Assembly (NCBI GenBank): GCA_900542165.1
Contig: UQMM01000049.1
Span: 1 to 8,264 of the forward strand
Length of the DNA stretch: 8,264 nt
Reading direction: 5' to 3'
DNA from: an uncultured Collinsella sp.
GTDB taxonomy: Bacteria > Actinomycetota > Coriobacteriia > Coriobacteriales > Coriobacteriaceae
A program made the translations under genes and the position numbers. The notes beneath the pieces were generated by a model. The model made no database searches and had not been told where the DNA came from. It saw nothing but the letters and a program-made list of their open reading frames with translations. Shown here piece by piece: positions 1 to 5,481 of this stretch (positions are counted from its first letter, which is position 1; each line of letters opens with the position of its first letter).

Positions 1-37
1 CGGTACAAACGGCCCACCACCGCGTCGGTGTCTGGCG

Positions 38-109
38 AAAAATGGGACGGGCCCCAGATTGCCCATGCGCGCAAAAGTGCGTCTCGGCAATCTGGGGCCC
101 GTCCCATTT
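38..109 (-). terminator. Very long hairpin terminator downstream of xerD
   Basis: Bases 40-63 and 86-109 are perfect 24-base inverted repeats. The GC-rich core pairs 43-63 with 86-106. Read on the minus strand the stem is followed by five T (42-38), the layout of a rho-independent terminator for the pyrG-xerD unit. The 22-base loop can itself pair (about 65-70 with 77-82, with G-U pairs). Read on the plus strand the stem is followed by a broken T/A tract (ATTTAATATTTAT), so it may also stop transcription arriving from the left. The stem is about twice the usual terminator length, so a repeated extragenic palindrome serving as terminator is an alternative. Confidence 0.75.
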
Positions 110-110
110 A

Positions 111-124
111 ATATTTATAAATAT
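111..124. repeat. 14-bp perfect AT-only palindrome
   Basis: The bases ATATTTATAAATAT are identical to their own reverse complement. They sit between the xerD stop codon and the long hairpin, in an otherwise GC-rich neighbourhood. They may be only the T-rich tail of the hairpin when read on the plus strand. A protein-binding site is possible but nothing supports it directly. Confidence 0.4.
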
Positions 125-140
125 GCAGGTCAGCGAGGTG

Positions 141-1082
141 CTAGCGATGTGCTAGCGGATGCGCCGCCAAATAGACCTCGGTCAGTTGCGTACGATCGAC
201 ATGCGTGTAGACCTGCGTGGTCGATATATCGGCATGTCCCAAGATCTCCTGTAGCACACGGAGGTCTGCGCCGCCCGCAAGCATATGGGTAGCAAAGGAG
301 TGACGCAGCGTATGGGGATGGAGCCCCACCAGTCCCACCTGGCGCCCGTAGCGCTCACAGATGGCATGGATGCCCTGGCGCGACAGACGGCGGCCGTTCT
401 TATTTAAAAAGACCGCCGAGGTCTCGGTTCCGCGGGCATGGGCCGCCAAGCGAGAACGCCCCTCAGTTACATAAAGCGTCAGAGCTCGCGCCGCGCTTCC
501 CACCAGCGGGGACAGGCGTTCCTTTGAGCCCTTACCGCGAACGAGCACAAAGCCATCGTCGATATGGATATCGCCCACATCGAGTCCCACCAACTCGCTC
601 ACACGCAAACCGCATCCGTAGAGCACTTCCAAGATGGCATGGTCGCGCAAGCCCATCTCGCCCTCGGGGAAGTCTTGATCGAGCAGCGCCGAGACATCCT
701 CCACCGATAGATACTCCGGCAAACGCTCAGCCTTTTTAGGCAGGCGCAACGCCGCCGTTGGATTTTGGGCCACAGCCCCATCGCGCACCAAAAAGGCATG
801 CAGGCCCTTCACGGCCGCAAGCGCACGCTCCACCGAGGCATCCGAATAGCCCCCATCGCGACGGGCGGCGACAAAGCCCTCCACGACCTGACGGGTCACC
901 TCTTCAAAAGACACAATACCCGCCCGCTCCAGATAGGCGCAGTACGTCGTCAGGTCACGACGATAGGCCGCAATCGTGTTGCGCGCCAAACCCCGCTCGA
1001 CCGCGAGGTAATCGAGATACTCCCCCGCCGCCACGGCGAGCGACGAGGGAGTAGCTTCGGTATGTTCCTTATTCGCCGGCAC
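141..1082 (-). CDS. xerD: Site-specific tyrosine recombinase XerD (XerC/XerD family)
   Basis: Cytoplasmic tyrosine recombinase expected to resolve chromosome dimers at a dif site, usually with a XerC partner at the septum. The N-terminal SAM-like core-binding domain covers about residues 15-100 and the catalytic domain about 120-305. The full catalytic set is visible: R160 (GCGLRVSEL), K184 (GKGSKER), H257 and R260 (HTLRH), H283 (LGHADIS) and nucleophile Y292 (VYTHVD). I chose the GTG at 1082, giving 313 aa, close to the family norm of about 300; longer reading places the N-terminus inside pyrG with no homologous sequence. The GTG lies 2 nt after the pyrG stop, so translation is probably coupled; the TAAGG overlapping the pyrG stop is a poorly spaced ribosome site. 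XerD rather than XerC is suggested by linkage to pyrG, as in Mycobacterium tuberculosis (pyrG, a Nudix gene, xerD); the Nudix gene is absent here. An integrase is unlikely, since there are no phage genes nearby. Confidence 0.93.
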   Translation of the reverse strand: MPANKEHTEATPSSLAVAAGEYLDYLAVERGLARNTIAAYRRDLTTYCAYLERAGIVSFEEVTRQVVEGFVAARRDGGYSDASVERALAAVKGLHAFLVRDGAVAQNPTAALRLPKKAERLPEYLSVEDVSALLDQDFPEGEMGLRDHAILEVLYGCGLRVSELVGLDVGDIHIDDGFVLVRGKGSKERLSPLVGSAARALTLYVTEGRSRLAAHARGTETSAVFLNKNGRRLSRQGIHAICERYGRQVGLVGLHPHTLRHSFATHMLAGGADLRVLQEILGHADISTTQVYTHVDRTQLTEVYLAAHPLAHR

Positions 1083-1084
1083 CC

Positions 1085-2746
1085 TTAGTCCGTAGCGAGG
1101 TTCATGGGCGTCACCTGCAGACGGTCGACACCCTCGTGCTGGCCGATCGAAGCGCGCACGAACTCGCGGAACAGCGGCTGCGGGTTGGTCGGGCGGCTCT
1201 TGAACTCGGGATGAGCCTGGGTTGCCACATACCACGGATGCACGTCGCGCGGCAGCTCGACCATCTCGACCAGGCGCTCGTCGGGCGACAGACCCGAGAT
1301 AACCAAGCCGGCGTCCTCGAGCTGGTCACGGAAGGCGTTGTTGAACTCAAAGCGATGACGGTGACGCTCGTAGACGAGCTCCTCGCCATATGCCTCGCGA
1401 GCAAGGGTATCGGCGGCGAGCTTGCACGGATAGGCGCCCAGGCGCATGGTGCCGCCCTTCTCGGTCACGTCCTCCTGCGAGCTCATCAGATCGATGACGC
1501 TAAACGGGCCGTCCGGATCGAACTCGGAGGAGCTGGCGCCGGCAAGGCCGACGACGTTGCGGGCGAACTCGCACACGGCCACCTGCATACCCAGGCAAAT
1601 GCCCAGATACGGAATCTTGTGCTCACGGGCAAACTCGGCCGCGAGGATCTTGCCCTCCAGGGCGCGCTTGCCAAAGCCGCCGGGGACCAGGATGCCCGAG
1701 GCGTCGCCCAGAACCTCGGAGACATTCTGCTCGTCGAGGCTCTCGCCGTCGACCAGCTGGACGTCCACATGGCGATCGTAGAAGACGCCCGCATGGTGCA
1801 GGGCCTCGATAACCGACAGGTACGCATCGGGCAGCTGCGTGTACTTGCCCACGACGGCGATCTTCACCTTGTCGGCGTGATGGTTGGCGTGATTCTGTTT
1901 GCGCAGGAACTCGTTCCACTCGCTCATGTCGCGCTCACGCGGGTCCAGACCCAGGCGCTCGCAAATGCGCAGGTCAAAGTCCTGCTCGGCAAGCAGCTGC
2001 GGAACATCGTAAATGCTCGCGCAGTCCTCGTTGGTAAAGACACAATCGGTGTCGACGTCGCAGAAGCTTGCGATCTTTCCGCGGATAGCGTCATCGATAT
2101 GGTGGTCGGAGCGCAGCACGATGATATCGGGCTGGATGCCAAAGCTGCGGAGCTCCTTGACGGAATGCTGCGTGGGCTTGGTCTTGACCTCGTGGGCGGC
2201 GGCGATATAGGGAACGAGCGACACGTGGATGTAGCAGACGTTCTCGGGGCCGGCCTCCTTGCGGTACTGACGGATGGCCTCGACAAACGGTTGGGACTCG
2301 ATGTCGCCGATCGTGCCGCCCAGCTCGGTGATGACTACATCGGAGCCGGTCTGCTCCTCGATGCGGCGGAACTTGTCCTTAATGGCATTGGTGACGTGAG
2401 GAATCACCTGCACGGTACCGCCCAAAAAGTCGCCGCGACGCTCGCGGGCGATTAGGCTTTTGTAGATGGCACCGGTCGTAAAGTTGGAATCGCGGGTCAG
2501 GTTCTCATCAATAAAGCGCTCGTAATGACCCAGGTCCAGGTCGGACTCGTAACCGTCCTCGGTAACGAAGACCTCACCATGCTGGAAGGGGCTCATGGTA
2601 CCGGGGTCGACGTTCAGATACGGGTCGGCCTTCTGCATCGTTACTTTGTAGCCACGCGACTTGAGCAGACGGCCCAGCGAGGCCGCGGTGATACCCTTGC
2701 CCAGGGACGAAACCACGCCACCGGTTACGAACACATGCTTGGTCAT
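1085..2746 (-). CDS. pyrG: CTP synthase (glutamine hydrolysing)
   Basis: Cytosolic enzyme that makes CTP from UTP, ATP and glutamine, the last step of pyrimidine nucleotide synthesis. The protein has 553 aa against the usual 535-550. The synthetase (amidoligase) domain spans about residues 1-270, starting with TKHVFVTGGVVSSLGKG, whose P-loop is at 9-18, and including YLNVDPGTMSP and ELGGTIGDIES. The class I glutamine amidotransferase domain spans about 295-530, with the oxyanion segment PGGFGKR (355-361), nucleophile C384 in LGICLGMQ, and H512 and E514 in AHPEFKSRP. All catalytic residues are present. Start: ATG at 2746, exactly where the family begins, with an AGGT ribosome site 9 nt upstream. 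It is followed by xerD after 2 nt and preceded by a gap holding a probable promoter, a DnaA-box match and the terminator of the previous gene, so it probably heads a pyrG-xerD unit. The C-terminal tail after about 535 is family-variable. Confidence 0.98.
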   Translation of the reverse strand: MTKHVFVTGGVVSSLGKGITAASLGRLLKSRGYKVTMQKADPYLNVDPGTMSPFQHGEVFVTEDGYESDLDLGHYERFIDENLTRDSNFTTGAIYKSLIARERRGDFLGGTVQVIPHVTNAIKDKFRRIEEQTGSDVVITELGGTIGDIESQPFVEAIRQYRKEAGPENVCYIHVSLVPYIAAAHEVKTKPTQHSVKELRSFGIQPDIIVLRSDHHIDDAIRGKIASFCDVDTDCVFTNEDCASIYDVPQLLAEQDFDLRICERLGLDPRERDMSEWNEFLRKQNHANHHADKVKIAVVGKYTQLPDAYLSVIEALHHAGVFYDRHVDVQLVDGESLDEQNVSEVLGDASGILVPGGFGKRALEGKILAAEFAREHKIPYLGICLGMQVAVCEFARNVVGLAGASSSEFDPDGPFSVIDLMSSQEDVTEKGGTMRLGAYPCKLAADTLAREAYGEELVYERHRHRFEFNNAFRDQLEDAGLVISGLSPDERLVEMVELPRDVHPWYVATQAHPEFKSRPTNPQPLFREFVRASIGQHEGVDRLQVTPMNLATD

Positions 2747-2758
2747 ATTGAGTTACCT
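2747..2758 (-). promoter_or_regulatory. Ribosome binding site of pyrG
   Basis: On the minus strand AGGT lies about 9 nt before the ATG at 2746. The match is short and the spacing at the long end, but the start is fixed by the conserved protein N-terminus. Confidence 0.5.
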
Positions 2759-2778
2759 GCGCTTCCCGTAGAAGTTGT

Positions 2779-2787
2779 TTATCCACA
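2779..2787 (+). promoter_or_regulatory. Perfect DnaA-box 9-mer in the pyrG leader
   Basis: TTATCCACA on the plus strand matches the canonical DnaA box exactly. It lies 33 bp before the pyrG start codon and downstream of the proposed promoter, inside the predicted 5' untranslated region. It also falls in the loop of a weak hairpin with CCCGTA/TACGGG arms (2765-2770 with 2791-2796). I saw no second box nearby, so this is not an origin. It may be a chance match or a DnaA regulatory or titration site. Confidence 0.4.
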
Positions 2788-2804
2788 TCTTACGGGTCTT
2801 CATT

Positions 2805-2833
2805 GTAATACTCGCACCGCGAACCGTTCGCAA
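2805..2833 (-). promoter_or_regulatory. Candidate sigma-70 type promoter of pyrG
   Basis: On the minus strand TTGCGA (2833-2828) and TATTAC (2810-2805) are separated by exactly 17 bp. Each matches its consensus at 4 of 6 positions. An overlapping TACAAT (5 of 6) is an alternative -10 with less suitable spacing. The site lies after the terminator of the upstream gene and about 60 bp before the pyrG start, where a promoter is needed. Confidence 0.45.
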
Positions 2834-2870
2834 TTTTTCTCGCGTGCGATTGCATTTCTCAATCTTGAAA

Positions 2871-2900
2871 CAAAACGCCGCCCGGTTTCCCAGGCGGCGT
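2871..2900 (-). terminator. Rho-independent terminator of the winged-helix gene
   Basis: On the minus strand an 11-bp stem (2900-2890 with 2885-2875, one G-T pair) is capped by a GAAA tetraloop and followed by TTTG TTTC. It begins 25 nt after the stop of the winged-helix gene and separates it from pyrG. Confidence 0.85.
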
Positions 2901-2924
2901 CGCTATGGCAAGGATTACATGATG

Positions 2925-3263
2925 CTATCGATCAGCAACCTCGTCTTCGAGCATTTCTTGAACGAGCATGCCGGTACGGACGCCCTCAAGATACCACTTG
3001 CCACGTTCGGTGAGGCAAATGCCATTTGCAAGCTGACCGCCGTCGTCGCTATAACGCGAGACGACATCAATCATGCCTTCGGAATCCAAGCGATCGATTG
3101 CGGCGCGGGCACGATACGGCGAAACCCCCACGCGCTCGGCAAGCGTTTTGCGCGAGAAACCATACGGCCCGCCATTGTCTTCGGTTTGCTGGTCGATCTC
3201 CATCAACACCAGCACCTCGACACGCTTCATATCGTTGACACTCGCACGACCCTTGCCCGCCAT
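2925..3263 (-). CDS. Small winged-helix DNA-binding protein, target unknown
   Basis: 112 aa. I do not recognise a named family, but the fold is readable. A first helix (about 12-28) is followed by a helix-turn-helix at about 37-65, with SRKTLAERVGVSPYRARAAI giving the recognition helix and then a DRLDSEGMI turn. A beta wing follows at about 66-85 (RYSDDGGQLANG), then TERGKWYLEG, typical of the end of MarR/PadR-like winged helices, and an acidic C-terminal helix (about 96-112). No ligand or dimerisation domain is added, so it is probably a simple repressor or a single-domain regulator acting as a dimer. Start: the ATG at 3263 has a perfect AGGAGG 5 nt upstream. A GTG at 3317 would add 18 unlikely residues. 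The gene has its own terminator and lies between DUF1846 and pyrG, all on the same strand. Whether it controls pyrG or itself cannot be told from the sequence. Confidence 0.8.
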   Translation of the reverse strand: MAGKGRASVNDMKRVEVLVLMEIDQQTEDNGGPYGFSRKTLAERVGVSPYRARAAIDRLDSEGMIDVVSRYSDDGGQLANGICLTERGKWYLEGVRTGMLVQEMLEDEVADR

Positions 3264-3268
3264 AGCAG

Positions 3269-3275
3269 CCTCCTC
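3269..3275 (-). promoter_or_regulatory. Strong ribosome binding site deciding the winged-helix start
   Basis: GAGGAGG on the minus strand, 5 nt before the ATG at 3263. It is the best Shine-Dalgarno match in the window and argues for this ATG over the upstream GTG at 3317. Confidence 0.8.
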
Positions 3276-3452
3276 AAACCGAGCACGAGCATCTAACGCG
3301 CCGTGCGCGACCGACACACCTCACGATGGCAGGTAATATCCATCATGCGGCATCCCGCTAAGGATGAAACAGTTACGGTTATTGTATACCGCTCAAATTG
3401 TTTCTAGGCAGGTAAACGGCTATTTTTCGCCGAAATAGGCGCTTTATTGATC

Positions 3453-3485
3453 AAAAAGCCGTACCGGGCGCTAACCCGATACGGC
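3453..3485 (-). terminator. Rho-independent terminator of the DUF1846 gene
   Basis: On the minus strand an 11-bp stem (3485-3475 with 3468-3458, one G-T pair) with a 6-nt loop is followed by TTTTT (3457-3453). It starts 34 nt after the DUF1846 stop codon and isolates that gene from the winged-helix gene. Confidence 0.88.
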
Positions 3486-3519
3486 CAAAATGCAATGCAA
3501 TTACCGCGGTGCTTCAAAC

Positions 3520-5001
3520 TTAGCGATGGAAGAAACCGCGGCGCTCGAACTTGGGCTCGCAGCACACGTTGATACCCAGTTTGCGCAGTACCGTCTCGTC
3601 CGTCGGCGAGATGATCACGCTAAAGAAGGCATCGCAACCGCGCAGCTGCTCCAGGCCCGAAAGGACGCGAGCGGCCGTCTCACTCGTGGCCGAGGTGATC
3701 GACAACGCCATAAGCGTCTCGTCGGTGTGGAGGCGCGGGTTTTTGCTGCCCAGGAAATGCGTCTTGAGCTTGCTGATGGGCTCGATCGCCTCATCGCTAA
3801 TGACCTCGAGCTCAAGGTCGACGCCCGAGACATGCTTGAGGGCGTTCATAATGAGCGAACTTGCGGCGCCCAGGCGCGTAGAGGTCTTACCGGTCACCAC
3901 GGAACCATCGGGCATGACCATGGCACCCACGGGACCGCCCGTGAGCTGCTCCCTGGTGAGGGCCGCCGAGCGCGCCGGCGAGTAGTTCTTATCGATGCCG
4001 GCTTTCTTCATAATAATCTTGAGACGGTCGACTTGCTCATCGCCCACGCCGGTACGGCGCACATTTTCGACCGCGGTAAAGTAGCGGCGGACGATCTCCA
4101 TCTTGGAAGCGTCGCGGCAGGCATCGTCATCGGTGATGGCAAAGCCGACCATATTGACGCCCATGTCCGTAGGGCTCTGGTAGGGGCTCTTGCCCAGGAT
4201 CTTTTCCATCAGGGCACGGACTACCGGGAAGGCCTCGACGTCGCGGTTGTAGTTGACCGTGGTCTTGTTGTAGGCCTCAAGGTGGAACGAGTCGATGATG
4301 TTGGCATCGTCGAGGTCTGCCGTGGCGGCCTCGTAGGCAATGTTGACCGGATGCGTAAGGGGCAGATTCCAAACCGGGAAGGTCTCAAACTTGGCATAGC
4401 CGGCGGCGGTACCGTGCTTATGCTCGTGATACAGCTGCGAGAGGCAAGTGGCGAGCTTGCCCGAACCGGGGCCGGGTGCCGTCACGACGACGAGCGGACG
4501 GGTGGTCTCGACAAACTCGTTCTTGCCATAGCCGTCGTCGGACACGATCAGATCGACATCGTGCGGATACCCCTCGATGGGATAGTGCAGCTTGGCGGGA
4601 ATACCGAGCGCGTTCAGGCGGTTGCGGAACACATCGGCAGCGGGCTGGCCGGCGTACTGGGTGATGACCACGGCCGCGACGGCAAAACCGTTGCCGCGGA
4701 ACAGGTCAACCAGGCGCAGCACATCCTCGTCATAGGTAATGCCAAGGTCACCGCGAGCCTTGTTTTTCTCGATGTGGTTCGCGTTGATCGCGATGATAAC
4801 CTCGACATCGTCGGCGATGCTCTTGAGCATGCGGAACTTGCTGTCCGGTTCAAAACCCGGCAGCACGCGGCTCGCATGATAGTCATCGAACAGCTTACCG
4901 CCAAACTCCAAATAGAGCTTGCCACCAAACTGCGAGATGCGCTCCTTAATGTGAGCAGCCTGCAGCTCGATATACTTCGCGTTGTCGAAACCCTGGCGCA
5001 T
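3520..5001 (-). CDS. UPF0371 / DUF1846 family protein
   Basis: 493 aa, full length for the UPF0371 (DUF1846) family, soluble and without a signal peptide. The family has known crystal structures but, as far as I recall, no firmly established reaction. Recognised by the N-terminus (GFDNAKYIELQAAHIKERI, then LYLEFGGKLFDDYHASRVLPGF at about 29-50), by VDLIVSDDGYGKNEFVETT (about 149-167), and by APGPGSGK (175-182), a glycine-rich loop resembling a P-loop that follows a hydrophobic strand. The middle includes FPVWNLPLTHPVN (208-220), and the C-terminal part includes GRVVTGKTSTRLGAASS-like sequence (367-382). Start: ATG at 5001 with GGGAG 6 nt upstream, matching the usual family start; an in-frame TTG at 5025 is less likely. 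The gene appears monocistronic, with a TATAAT box 40 bp upstream and its own terminator. A nucleotide- or phosphate-binding role for the loop is inference only. Confidence 0.93.
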   Translation of the reverse strand: MRQGFDNAKYIELQAAHIKERISQFGGKLYLEFGGKLFDDYHASRVLPGFEPDSKFRMLKSIADDVEVIIAINANHIEKNKARGDLGITYDEDVLRLVDLFRGNGFAVAAVVITQYAGQPAADVFRNRLNALGIPAKLHYPIEGYPHDVDLIVSDDGYGKNEFVETTRPLVVVTAPGPGSGKLATCLSQLYHEHKHGTAAGYAKFETFPVWNLPLTHPVNIAYEAATADLDDANIIDSFHLEAYNKTTVNYNRDVEAFPVVRALMEKILGKSPYQSPTDMGVNMVGFAITDDDACRDASKMEIVRRYFTAVENVRRTGVGDEQVDRLKIIMKKAGIDKNYSPARSAALTREQLTGGPVGAMVMPDGSVVTGKTSTRLGAASSLIMNALKHVSGVDLELEVISDEAIEPISKLKTHFLGSKNPRLHTDETLMALSITSATSETAARVLSGLEQLRGCDAFFSVIISPTDETVLRKLGINVCCEPKFERRGFFHR

Positions 5002-5007
5002 GTATGG

Positions 5008-5012
5008 CTCCC
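5008..5012 (-). promoter_or_regulatory. Ribosome binding site deciding the DUF1846 start
   Basis: GGGAG on the minus strand, 6 nt before the ATG at 5001. It would fall inside the coding region if the upstream TTG at 5025 were used. Confidence 0.6.
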
Positions 5013-5040
5013 GTCCCGTTTCCAATTAATGTTCTAGGCG

Positions 5041-5046
5041 ATTATA
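5041..5046 (-). promoter_or_regulatory. -10 box (TATAAT) of the DUF1846 gene
   Basis: A perfect TATAAT on the minus strand, 40 bp before the start codon and giving a leader of about 33 nt. No good -35 exists at 16-18 bp. TTGGGG occurs with a 14-bp spacer and TTGGGC with 21 bp, so an activator or a weak promoter is possible. Confidence 0.5.
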
Positions 5047-5202
5047 ACGGAGCAGACCCTCCCCAACGCCCAAGCAATCAACTGGCACCAACCAAACACG
5101 CCCACCGCGACCACTGGGGACCCGGGATAGCTAATTTGTGGCGGGAAACAAGGCACTCAGCACCAACAATGGCAGCGCCGCAGGTTGAGCATAAGCCAGC
5201 GA

Positions 5203-5300
5203 AAGCCCGCCAGAGCGAGCAAGGTGACGTGAAAGAGAAGGGCATAGGCCTTTTGGCCATGCCCGACGATTGAACGTCAGATTGCCGCTCTGGCGGGCTT
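5203..5300. repeat. 98-bp element with 15-bp perfect terminal inverted repeats; nested stem-loop
   Basis: Bases 5203-5217 (AAGCCCGCCAGAGCG) and 5286-5300 are perfect inverted repeats. Inside are a second stem (minus strand TGACGT with ACGTCA) and a third (GGGCATGGCC with GGCCTATGCCC, one bulge) closed by AAAA. The whole therefore folds as one long multi-part hairpin on either strand. CAGCG occurs one base outside both ends (5197-5201 and 5302-5306), which could be a target-site duplication. It may be a miniature inverted-repeat element, a structured RNA, or a 3' processing or terminator structure of the transporter transcript. I recognise no known RNA family. Confidence 0.55.
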
Positions 5301-5313
5301 GCAGCGTCGAGCG

Positions 5314-5340
5314 GTTCCGGCGTTTGGAAAACGCCGGAAC
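5314..5340. repeat. 12-bp perfect hairpin
   Basis: GTTCCGGCGTTT (5314-5325) and AAACGCCGGAAC (5329-5340) pair perfectly around a 3-nt loop. No T tract follows on the minus strand, so it is a stable stem rather than an obvious terminator. Confidence 0.6.
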
Positions 5341-5348
5341 ACAAGAGC

Positions 5349-5379
5349 GCCCCCTCCCGCGCACGGAACGGAAGGGGGC
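5349..5379 (-). terminator. Possible terminator hairpin downstream of the transporter
   Basis: A 10-bp stem (5379-5370 with 5358-5349, one G-T pair) with an 11-nt loop. On the minus strand it is followed by GCTCTTGTTCC, a poor T tract. It is the most terminator-like of the hairpins after the transporter gene, but weak. Confidence 0.4.
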
Positions 5380-5390
5380 TAAAGGTAGGA

Positions 5391-5422
5391 GTCTACCGGT
5401 GGGTTCACCCCACCGGACAGAC
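5391..5422. repeat. Hairpin with 8-bp GC-rich stem and 4-bp extension
   Basis: CCGGTGGG (5396-5403) pairs with CCCACCGG (5409-5416) around a 5-nt loop, extended by GTCT/AGAC (5391-5394 with 5419-5422) across a small internal loop. No T tract follows on the minus strand. Confidence 0.55.
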
Positions 5423-5433
5423 GATGACCAGGT

Positions 5434-5481
5434 GATCCTCTACAGGATCGTCAAGGTTTCCGTGGGGTACCCGTTGGGTAC
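5434..5481. repeat. Two small hairpins directly after the transporter stop codon
   Basis: GTACCC/GGGTAC (5467-5472 with 5476-5481) ends on the base next to the stop codon. GATCCT/AGGATC (5434-5439 with 5444-5449) follows and competes with a longer GACGAT/ATCGTC pairing (5420-5425 with 5447-5452). They may protect the 3' end of the transporter message; no direct evidence. Confidence 0.45.

Larger units (their letters stand above)
5047..5481. other. Non-coding region rich in hairpins between transporter and DUF1846
   Basis: About 435 bases without a credible gene on either strand; the short open frames have no family resemblance and overlap the hairpins. The right two thirds hold a series of inverted repeats, listed separately: 5203-5300, 5314-5340, 5349-5379, 5391-5422, 5434-5449 and 5467-5481. 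None is followed by a good T tract on the minus strand, unlike the terminators elsewhere in the window. The left third (5047-5202) shows nothing beyond the -35 region of DUF1846. Confidence 0.6.

Noticed and set aside
1..37. End or start of a further gene at the left edge
   Set aside because: The stretch is too short, and no reading frame on either strand shows a recognisable protein end or start signal.
141..1082. Phage or island integrase
   Set aside because: It follows pyrG in a known actinobacterial order, has XerD length and motifs, and no attachment site, tRNA or phage gene is nearby.
1136..2455. Long open frame on the plus strand opposite pyrG (439 codons)
   Set aside because: It mirrors pyrG, which is unmistakable. 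The translation is low in complexity (rich in L, A, V, G, D, H) with no family signature, a usual by-product of GC-rich codon bias.
3264..3317. Longer winged-helix protein starting at a GTG (3317)
   Set aside because: The internal ATG at 3263 has a perfect AGGAGG 5 nt upstream, and the extra 18 residues look non-homologous.
3490..5037. Plus-strand open frame covering the whole DUF1846 gene (515 codons)
   Set aside because: It is the shadow of the real gene in a GC-biased genome. It runs through the DUF1846 terminator and promoter and has no recognisable domain.
5047..5481. Known structured RNAs (tmRNA, RNase P RNA, SRP RNA, 6S, T-box or other riboswitch)
   Set aside because: None of their signature motifs was found on either strand, and the region lies after rather than before the transporter gene in the direction of transcription.
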